64,000 nucleotides of DNA. Origin: Immersiella caudata (lineage: Eukaryota; Ascomycota; Sordariomycetes; Sordariales; Lasiosphaeriaceae). This document shows positions 56,045-64,000 of this stretch, piece by piece. Under the pieces are notes generated by a model. The model searched no databases, was not told where the DNA came from, and saw only the letters and a list, made by a program, of their open reading frames with translations. Location of the stretch: NCBI GenBank assembly GCA_030512335.1, contig JAULSU010000005.1, forward strand, positions 806,001 through 870,000. The letters are read 5' to 3'. Each line of letters begins with the position of its first letter. The stretch's first letter is position 1. The translations under genes and the position numbers were made by a program.

Positions 56045-58148
56045 ATGATCGTCACCACACTTTCGCTTGCCCTTTGCGGCCTCGTTGGCGTCACTGAGGC
56101 CTTCGGACCCGCCGCTCGTTCCATTGTACATTCCACCATTCTCGAGCGGACAGACCAGCTCAACGCCGAGTATGACTACGTCATCGTCGGGGGCGGCACC
56201 GCCGGCTTGACCGTGGCAGATCGGTTGACTGCGAGTGGACAGCGCTCTGTTCTGGTCATTGAACTCGGTGTATTCCGTAAGTTTGACCCATGGTGACAGG
56301 GATTTGAGTGTCTGATGGTCAACTAACCATGCTATCCTTCAGAAAACGGTACCTTCGTCACTACGGCGGGAACGGGTTACCAGGGTCTGTTCGACCCGAA
56401 CATCCAGCAACTCTTCCCCTCAGAGCCCCAAACGGAGCTCAACGGCCGCGTCGCCGATGTGAGGGTTGGGAAGATGCTGGGCGGTAGCTCAGGCATGAAC
56501 GGCCTGCAGGTGCACCGCGGTCAAAAGGAGGATTATAACCGCTGGGCATCCTACTTTCCTGGCAACTCAGGTTCTGGGTGGAACTGGAACAACATGCTCC
56601 CCTATTTCAAGAAGGCGTGGAACTTTCACCCACCCAGCAGCGAGCTGATCGCTGAGAACAACATTGCCTATGACCCGCAATACTGGGGGACAACTTCCAA
56701 CATTCACGCTTCGTGGCCGACTGAGATGTGGCCTTTTGTGAGTGAGTGACCCATGACTCGACTTGAGTTGAATCCCTGGGACGAATCACAGATGACGGAT
56801 TGCTGACAGCTACACGCCACAACAGAGACGGAGCTGGCCGCCATCCGGGAGATTCCAGGTGTGCAGTCACCCCCTGACTCGGGTGCTGGACTTCCAGGCG
56901 CATTCTGGTACCCCGCCTCAGTTGACCCCAGTAACATGCTTCGCTCCTTTGCCCGCCCTGGTCACTGGGATGGCATCGAAGCGGCACGCAGCAACTACCA
57001 CACCATAACGGGCCAGCGCGTTCTCAAGGTCAACTTCAACAACAAAAAGGCCGCGGGCGTCTCGTTTGTCCCGGCCGAAGCCACCAGCGCAGCTAACGCG
57101 CTCACTGTCAAAGCCAAGAAAGAGGTCATCATGGCCGCCGGCACCATCCACACCCCCAAGATTCTCCAGGCCAGCGGCATCGGCGCCAAAGCTCTCCTTC
57201 AAGCCGCCAACATCCCGCGCGTCGTTGACCTCCCCGGCGTGGGCGCCAACTTCCAAGACCACCCCTTCCAAGTTGGCCCCTCCTTTCTTCGTAAGTCTTC
57301 TCGTCACCCGCTCACTCTGTGCTCCTTTCTAACCCCCACCAGTAACTGACTTCCCCTTCTTCCCGGACCCTAACCTCTTTTTCACCAACGCCACCTTCAC
57401 CGCCGAAGCCCAAGCCGAATTCGATGCCTACCGCACAGGCCCTCTTACCATCGCCTCCGGCAACGCCGCCGCCTTCCTCTCCATGCCCGTCATCGCCCCC
57501 ACCGACTTCGCCACCATCGCCGCAGCCTACGAAGCCCAAAACCCCGCCAGCTACCTTCCCCCTGGCACCGACCCCACTGTCGTCCGCGGCTACAACGCCC
57601 AGAAGAAAGCCCTCGCCAAAGCCATGCGTAGCACCGGCTCCGCCTTTTACAACTTCTTCGTCCGCGGCACCGCCTCCGAGCCCGGCCCCATCCTCCTCCA
57701 CCCACTCAGCCGCGGCACCGTCACCATCGACATCACCGACCCCTACTTCGCCCTGCCAAAAGTTGACTACCGCGCCCTGACCAACCCCGCCGACGGAGAC
57801 CTCATCGTAGCATTCACACGCTTCACCAGACGCCTCTTCACCACCACCAGTCTAGCCCAGTACGCACCAGTGGAGACCGTCCCGGGCGCGAACGTCACTG
57901 CCCCGGCGGACATCATCGCGGAAGTCCGTGGGCGTCTGGTACCGACTAGTTTCCACCCCGTCGGCACGGCCGCGATGATGCCGAAGAACATGGGCGGCGT
58001 GGTGGATAGGGATCTGCTAGTTTACGGTGTGAAGAAGCTGAGCGTGGTGGATGCGAGTGTGATTCCGGACTTGCCAGGGGCGTATACGCAGCAGACGGTT
58101 TATGCTATTGCGGAGAAGGCGGCGGATTTGATTTTGGCCAGGGCGTAA
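56045..58148 (+). CDS. Secreted GMC oxidoreductase (AA3-type)
   Basis: 633-aa flavoenzyme in four exons: 56045-56276, 56343-56741, 56826-57290 and 57343-58148. The second donor is ambiguous; 56742 (GTGAGT) is chosen over 56738 because it keeps frame with the CAG acceptor at 56825. A signal peptide (MIVTTLSLALCGLVGVTEA) directs secretion. The FAD dinucleotide fold VIVGGGTAG (49-54), the GMC signature block VGKMLGGSSGMNGLQVHRG and the C-terminal TSFHPVGTAAM with catalytic His570 are present. The second active-site position, often His or Asn, is Tyr613 in PGAYTQQTVYAIAEK. The family oxidises alcohols, sugars or aryl alcohols with release of H2O2 or transfer to quinones, often alongside plant-wall decay. 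The exact substrate is unknown. Confidence 0.94.
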
Positions 58149-58723
58149 TTTGATTCGGTTTTGTTTCCTTTTTCTTTTGGATACGCCTATCTTAATTTTG
58201 GGTCGTTGCCTAGTTGGGTAGGAAGGAATGAATGGCTCTGACTTGGAAGTTATCTACATGATGAAGGTTCTTACGTTGCTCGTAGGTACCCATTGTTTTC
58301 GAACACTGCGTCTCAGTGTTTATGTTTTTGATACGTAGCGTTTATTTGCGGCTGCAAGCCACAGAGTCAAGGTCCAATCAACTCGGTGGCCCTTCGCAGG
58401 AAAGAATATGTCTTAGATGGGGTTTCTTTCGGTCACAATGGTGTTGTTGACATGAATCACAAAGAAGACCAACACGGCAAAAGTAATGAGACAATACGGA
58501 GATATAGGAGTGATAAAACGATTATTGCCTACTTTGCAGGGGTTGCATTCATGAAGCTCTGACGCAGGACGCAAGAGTGTCGGTACCCTCAAGATTTCTC
58601 GTGGATCAGGGCACGTGGTTGCGCTTCCAGGTGGGTCCTATTCTTCTCAAAAGACATCGTTTGTCACCATTTTCCAACACAACCTCTCATTACAACCGCG
58701 TTGACATAAGTTCATTACGTGCA
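58149..58723. terminator. Convergent intergenic region
   Basis: 575 bp between the 3' ends of the GMC gene and the rhodopsin-type gene, so it should hold both polyadenylation regions. No gene seen. Confidence 0.4.
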
Positions 58724-60004
58724 TCAGCCCACTTTCTCCCCACCTTGAACAAGATCTTTTTCTGAACCATCTGACCCTGTCCCCGTCTCAATATCTCGAC
58801 TCCCCGCACCCTTGACCTCCCCCATGCCACGCCGCTGGTGCTCGACAACGTCAACAGAGCCATCAGTATCGAGCAAGTCTCGCTCCCACCTTCCGACGCG
58901 TCGACGAGCACCTCGAGCGGCATCAATCTCTTTCGAGAGAGGGGCCGAAGTCGGGCCGGATGCTGACAAGCTTGGAAACATTCGGGTAACAGCCGGCTTG
59001 ACCGTCGTCAAGCAAGCGCAGAGGATGGCAATATTGACCTCGAAGGTGTTCCAATTTGCCGTGGTTGCCGAGTTCCATGTGAAATCCATGTCGCCCTTCT
59101 CAATGTCTCGTGCTATCATGATGACGCGAACGACAGAGATGATGCAGACGCTAGAGGGGGAGCGGTTAGTCTCGTGCGACGGGCTAGAGTTGAGAATAGC
59201 TGAAAGCATACCTGAACGCGAGAAGGAAGATGACGGCGAGCGCGACCTTTTGTGGGCGAGGACACCGGATCTTGTGCAGGACCGTCAGGGGTAGGATGAA
59301 GATGAGAAAGTCGGTGACAATGTTGAGGCCAGCGTGACTCCAATATACGGGCTGTGGCTGACAGAATGCCGTGGGCCGTTTTGCAAAGTCCCAGAAGGCG
59401 TCGAACGGGACACACGCAGTGCACAGCGTTGCTACGATGTACGCATGGCTGACGAGAACGATGCCCAGGAGGATCTTCGCGGCGAGACGGACAGCATCGT
59501 AGCTGAGAACCCGAATGTACAAGCACAAGATCGACAATTTCGTAAAGGTCATGCTCAAGACGTAAAGGATGGTGATGATGATGCTCAGCTGCAGGGAGGT
59601 TAGTGTCCGTCGTTGAGCCTGGACATGTGCTACTTACTTTGAAGAACTCCTGGACGTCGTCAGGGCTCACATATACCGCGTGCTTCCCCAATCCATGACG
59701 TAGTTCTGTGAGAGGTGGTGAGCGTCATGTCCGATCAAAGCTGGTGATGCTCTGCTTCGATCAATTGGGCAAACGTACGAAGCCCCACACACGCTGTGAT
59801 CGCGGCCGAAAATCCAAGAGAAGCGAGTATAAACCAGTCCTCAAGTCCCGTCACCCGAACGATGCCGGCGCGGGCCCAGAATCGCAGCGATACGGCGATA
59901 ATAGCCAGGCTTAGGGCGATTGCTACGCATGGAGCTGTTGAATATCCATTCCACTCAGCCGGGTCGGGTAGAGGCGAAGGAGCCAGGTCCGTGCTGTTCG
60001 ACAT
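58724..60004 (-). CDS. Pth11-like rhodopsin-domain membrane protein
   Basis: 365-aa integral membrane protein in four exons on the minus strand: 60004-59779, 59705-59638, 59588-59212 and 59150-58724. All introns are 49-73 nt and keep frame. The start MSNSTDLAPSP gives a short N-terminus before helix 1. Seven hydrophobic helices are predicted. Family hallmarks: GLEDWFILA after helix 1; a YVSPDDVQEFFK loop; KLSILCLYIRVL in helix 3; and FSVCIISVVRVIMI after splicing of intron 3, then a WNT motif before the last helices. The C-terminal tail is hydrophilic with Arg/Glu/Gly. This is the fungal rhodopsin-domain (Pth11-like GPCR-like) group; there is no CFEM domain in front. Ligand and G-protein coupling are unknown. 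It lies beside the GMC enzyme and an HET gene. Confidence 0.92.
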
Positions 60005-60713
60005 CTCCACTTTGGCCAGACGCGCTAAAAAATAAGCATCCGGGTCGCCATGCCACGGCAGGAAAAGGCCCGGGCCGCTCGTGAGTTTAGCGCTCGCAAC
60101 TTGGTCGTGTCGAAGATGGAGCAGCCAAGGCTCCAGCGCTGACTTTTGCTGGGCCAAGTCGAGACTTTCAGATCAGGGGCAGATGAGCAAGCTTTTGAGC
60201 ATCGCAGGAATCTCCGAGACCGAGAAAACCTCGAGGCGGGGATTCTGGGGGAAATTTCGCACCGCGGCTGACTTCCGGTGGCCCGCTGGTGCATAAGCAA
60301 GCCGACCCCTGTCGCCCCCCACATGCTGGGAAGTTTGAGTAATGCACAGATGGTGATTTCCCACACCGGTTGACAAAAAGGGGTGTGGCTGCTCCGTGCA
60401 AGCCCCGAGCGCGTCGTGATGCAGATTCGGCCAGCGAACCAATTTCCACTCCTGCTCTGTGAGGGTTTGAGGTTTTCCAAATGCTGGAACTCCAAGCCTT
60501 CATTTTTCACCCGTTGTAACGCGCTGATTTCCGAGTCAGTCCTGTGCATTTACGCACTCACCAGGGAGGGCACTTGCACGTGTGAGTGGGGTCAAGACTC
60601 AGGATTCGCCGACTCAGCGCGCCCAGCCCCTTGGCGTTTTTGCTTCTTCTCTGATGGCCCTCAGGGGTCACCAAAGCGGCGAAACTTGCGTCCTGGCTGA
60701 ACGAAAATAGGTC
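60005..60713. promoter_or_regulatory. Intergenic region
   Basis: About 710 bp holding the rhodopsin-type gene promoter and the HET gene 3' region. Short frames overlap here without motifs. Confidence 0.4.
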
Positions 60714-63021
60714 CTAGACCATCGTAATTATTTCCTTTACCAGCTCAGAAATCCATTCCATTTCATGTCCAGGCAGGCTGAGGAAACCGGCTCTCCTGTA
60801 CACCTTCGGTCCTTCACTCGCCGCTGGCTCCAATATCAAAAAGTAGAGGTCCCCCCAGGACCCAGTCGTCACGAACAAGCCAACGTACTCCTCGGACAGG
60901 TACGCTTGGGGATCGATCCTCAGATCCGCTTCTTCAGTTTCGATCTCGATTCCTGTGATATCGGCCACACATTCCACAATGTGCCTTCCTCTTATGCTGT
61001 CATTGGCGACCGGAATCCACCGCCCATGAACCGGCTGCCCAGTCAGATGCGGGAGGGTTCGGCCTCCACCCTCGGGACGTACACTATCGAAGCGACTCCA
61101 ACCCTCGTAGGCAAAGTAGCCGCCCGTCTTGAAGAGTTGTGCGCTGCGGTACAATGGGACAGTGACTCCTTCCACTACCAGATGGGCTCCAGTAACCTCG
61201 CCGTAGGGGTTATCATCCTTTCTTAGAGTCACCTTGTGGTTGATGATTCTGAGGTCGAGCGGACCGGATGCGTCAAGATCGTTGACAAACCGTATGGAGT
61301 GATCCAAAGACGCCCACGACCAAGATGGGGCTCGATACTCCATTCCGGTTGCTGCCGGTTTGGAGTCGAAAGAGACACTAGGATAGAAGAGCAGAGATCG
61401 TTTTATATCGTCCGACAACAGCCCGGCCAAGTAGGCACCGCCGACGGCCCGGTGCGTGCGTTGTGCAAGGCCTGAGAAAGCAGGAAGCTTGTCAGACACC
61501 ACTGTGAGGAGGCGTCTGGTGTAGTCATGAACCAGGTGATAATACTCTTCTAGAATCGCCTCTTTCTCGTCCACGCCGGCATTGCTCAGCGGCCTTCCTA
61601 CAGCGCTGGAAAACTGATACGACCGCATCGCGGGGCAGGAGTCCTTCAGGTCGGGGAAGTCCGGGAGAACCCAAGCTTCACCGAGTTGACTTAGCCTACC
61701 GTCAGCGTACTGGAAGCCAGAGTGACATCTCCAGTATATTTGTTTGGCGCCAAAGAACAACACCCTTGCTGATAGCACAGATTCTTGGAGAGTCCAACCA
61801 CGAGAGGCAAGGACCGAATTCGTGATCAAGTCTGCCAAGTACTCCTGGTCCTTCTTCTTGGGCAACGCCTCAACTCTAGCGTTAACAGTCCGGTCGCCAG
61901 CTCGAAGGGCGGGGATGGACACAGAGTCGGGCTGTTTAGCCTTGGTCTGGTTTGTGCCGAGAATACCGTCGGTACTCTTGCTGGAAGTCATCGCCGCGAT
62001 GGTAAGGGTTGCATCCTCGTAGATCCCTCCCATCTTCTTAGATTCTTCCAGCCAGTCTTGGACAGAGTCCTGGATGATGCAGAGAGAGTCGATCCACAGA
62101 TACCGTATGCCCAGCCGACGCGTGATGACGACAGCGTCCTGGAAGTTTGCAGGCAGTTGATCGTATGGTATACCTCGAAGGAAGGGGTCATGGGTACTGG
62201 CCGACAACGTCGGGGTGATCCTTCCTCCCCAGCAGTGGCTTAGAGCAACATATCTGCCAGCAGCGCCGTGGGGGTAATGAAGCGAAAGGTTGTCGGTGCC
62301 AACACCAACATCAATGACCCTGGTTGGCAGAACCGGGGCCTTTGGGATGACCGAACAATCGTCATGCCGCTCTTCGCATTCCCGGAGCCAGTGTTCGGCA
62401 ATGCCGAAGTTCGTTGGTGATCCAAGGTACTGGCCGATCGCCCGTCTCCCAACTGGAAGTCCTCTCACCGATAAAGGGATGTCTGCACTAGCGTTAGTGC
62501 CTTGGTCCGGACAGGAGAGCCTCTTTGAGTGGGCCGGTGACGCTACCTAGGACAGTCTCCTCAATCCGAATCAACAGCTGAGTGTAGTTCCATCCATGCC
62601 AAGCGCTGTCCAGGGGCTCTGAAGGTCCAAACTGTACCCGAATGCAGTCAAAAACATCGATATCAGCCAAACTCGGAGTCTCCTGGCGAAGTGCACCAAT
62701 CGCGATCCTGACATCGGAAGCGCTGTGTCTCTTGACGGAGTCGTAGACAGAATCAGAAGACCCCTCAAGAAAATCAGGATCGTAGTACGGCTTGCGCCCT
62801 CCTGTTACCCAACGAAGGCCTTTGAGGTGGGAGACAAGGAATTGACAAAGATCGCAGCCATGGTTGGCGGATTCTTCGAGATCGGTAATGGATGCGTGGT
62901 GCTGGTAGTACCCATAGTCGACCGGGCCTTCTCCCTGAAACCGCGGGTATTCCTCTGCGAGTGCAAGAAGATGATCAATGGATAGCTCGGTGCATTTCCC
63001 ACAACGCGTATTCGTCTCCAT
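60714..63021 (-). CDS. Heterokaryon-incompatibility (HET) domain protein
   Basis: 747-aa protein in two exons (63021-62547 and 62482-60714; intron 64 nt). The start is METNTRCGKC. The N-terminal 160 residues hold the Cys-containing region usual before HET (GCDLCQFL). The HET core runs from about residue 236: YVALSHCWGG, then LWIDSLCIIQDS, DWLEESKKMGGIYEDATLTIAA, and SRGWTLQESVLSARVLFF after it. The C-terminal 250 residues follow the pattern of such proteins (APSWSWASLD). HET domains trigger cell death when incompatible alleles meet in fused hyphae and are TIR-like in fold; many members are orphan. This copy looks intact, unlike the remnant at 11-13 kb. It is divergent from fumarylacetoacetase. 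Confidence 0.94.
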
Positions 63022-63415
63022 GGTCGTTGCTGGATGACGTTGCTCTGCGGAGAACGCCCTTGATCGGAACCCCACTCCCCATTGGTGCCCGAGTGCCCTC
63101 GCACCAGTGCTGCCTGCCATTCCAGCGGGGAGCCTGAAGCCACTCCCGACCAGCATCCGTGGTAACGTGCACCCATCTTCAAGGCCGTTCTCAACCCAGC
63201 AAGTTATCTTTGTCGCAGTTTCCGAGGCATGACCCGTGCTAATAGCCGGAACCACGAAAGGGGGTGACTTCGGGAGTTGTCATTGTCCTGAAGAGGCCAC
63301 GGCAAGTGGGGGCCCCACCCTTCCGGTCTCCGCCCCGTCCCCAGGACGGCTCAGCGAGGGGGTCTCAAGAAAACATCACCGCGCAGACCACAAAAGACAA
63401 CGGCCAAGCCACAAA
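63022..63415. promoter_or_regulatory. Divergent promoter: HET gene and fumarylacetoacetase
   Basis: 394 bp between the two start codons. No known motif was recognised. Confidence 0.45.
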
Positions 63416-64000
63416 ATGGCGACTAAAAGCTACGAACACCACTTTTCGTCAGCAAACCTCCCTTTTGGGATTGGATCTTCGGCCCCAACCCATGAAAAGC
63501 CGCAGGCAGCTACCCGGATCGACGACTCTGTCATCTTCCTCAACGACCTTGCCGAGGATGGTCTTTTCTCCGGCATTGAAGGTCTTCCTCACGGCGTGTT
63601 CGCCCTCGACACTCTGAACGAGTTTGCTGCTCTTCCAAGGGAGGTACATCAGCAGGTGCGGCGCGCTCTCCAAGCCGCCTTGGAAGACGGAGGCTTGAGT
63701 CGATTCCCGGACAAGTCTGTCGAAAGCGTGTCCAAGGTTGCCATGCATATGCCTGTGCGAGTTGGTGACTTTTCAGGTAAGCCCTTGGCTGCCCATTGGT
63801 ATCCTATTCTCATGATGCTGACATGCTGTAGACTTCTCGTGCAGTCTTGACCATGTCCAAAATGCGGGCCGCATCGCAACAGGCAAGATTGGTGCTCCTC
63901 CCGCGTTTGCCCATCATCCGATCGGATATCAAGGTCGCGCCTCGTCGATTGTGGTCTCCGGGACGCCTATCCCGCGGCCAAAGGGACATTTCCCAACAGC
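63416..64000 (+). CDS. Fumarylacetoacetase (N-terminal part)
   Basis: Final enzyme of tyrosine/phenylalanine catabolism, hydrolysing fumarylacetoacetate to fumarate and acetoacetate in the cytosol. Exon 1 is 63416-63776 (start MATKSYEHHF); after a 55-nt intron (63777-63831) exon 2 runs off the window. Visible family signatures are LPFGIGS near the N-terminus, then VGDFSDF created by the splice (the start of the active-site region, with metal-binding Asp), a following HVQNAGRI, and PIGYQGRASSIVVSGTPIPRP with the catalytic-loop residues. About 176 of the usual 420 or so residues are present. In ascomycetes it often clusters with homogentisate dioxygenase and maleylacetoacetate isomerase; neither is to the left, so any cluster would continue to the right. 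Confidence 0.93.

Noticed and set aside
1..64000. CRISPR arrays, operons, ribosome binding sites
   Set aside because: Eukaryotic intron-bearing genes throughout; no evenly spaced identical repeats with unique spacers were seen.

Overview
The window is nuclear DNA from a filamentous ascomycete (Pezizomycotina, most likely a sordariomycete-type genome). Genes carry short GT-AG introns of about 48-200 nt with CTAAC-type branch sites, CT-rich leaders and GC-rich third codon positions. The families present are typical of these fungi: a Zn2Cys6 regulator, HET-domain proteins, a Pth11-like rhodopsin protein, P450s, a GMC oxidoreductase, a wax-synthase-like acyltransferase and a fungal ubiquitin-like domain. 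All gene models were assembled by eye from reading frames, splice signals and conserved motifs.

Left part (1-22.8 kb): a Zn2Cys6 transcription factor (136-3019), a four-helix MARVEL-like membrane protein (4613-5377, minus), a large unrecognised protein (5930-8161), and a 1.07-kb retroelement-like insertion with inverted rather than direct LTR-type ends and a perfect 5-bp target duplication (8453-9525). Then come two decayed genes (a small Cys-rich gene and a HET gene lacking its core), a P450 (13520-15317), an FAD monooxygenase (15680-17103), an NPP1-like secreted gene interrupted by an early stop (17932-18797), a pisatin-demethylase-like P450 (19766-21476) and a Pro-rich/Cys-tailed small protein (22285-22845).

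Middle (22.8-33.5 kb) is a gene-poor, AT-richer island. Its only convincing gene is a CorA-like membrane protein (26802-28878, minus). It also holds a degenerate tandem repeat, a decayed gene start, a MITE-like element, a long palindrome and an inverted pair of low-complexity repeats.

Right part (33.5-64 kb) is gene-dense: small secreted proteins (33577-34092 and 41548-42245, both minus), a wax-synthase-like O-acyltransferase (34863-36080), and a membrane protein (36148-37327, minus) divergent from an unusual protein combining a trypsin-like protease domain, ankyrin repeats and a fungal ubiquitin-like domain (37700-41266). These are followed by a glycine-rich-domain protein (44870-46347, minus), a STAND-type N-domain/ankyrin protein (46856-49237), a dynamin/Mx-like GTPase (49803-52322), a small membrane ORF, a nucleotidyltransferase (54013-54828, minus), a secreted GMC oxidoreductase (56045-58148), a Pth11-like rhodopsin protein (58724-60004, minus), an intact HET protein (60714-63021, minus) and the start of fumarylacetoacetase (63416 to the window end).

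The most interesting stretch is 36-63 kb. Proteins of the kind used in fungal non-self recognition (HET, STAND N-domain plus ankyrin, dynamin-like GTPase, protease-ankyrin-ubiquitin-like) sit close together, next to housekeeping and secreted enzymes. Whether they work together is inference; no shared operon-like control is visible, as expected in a fungus.
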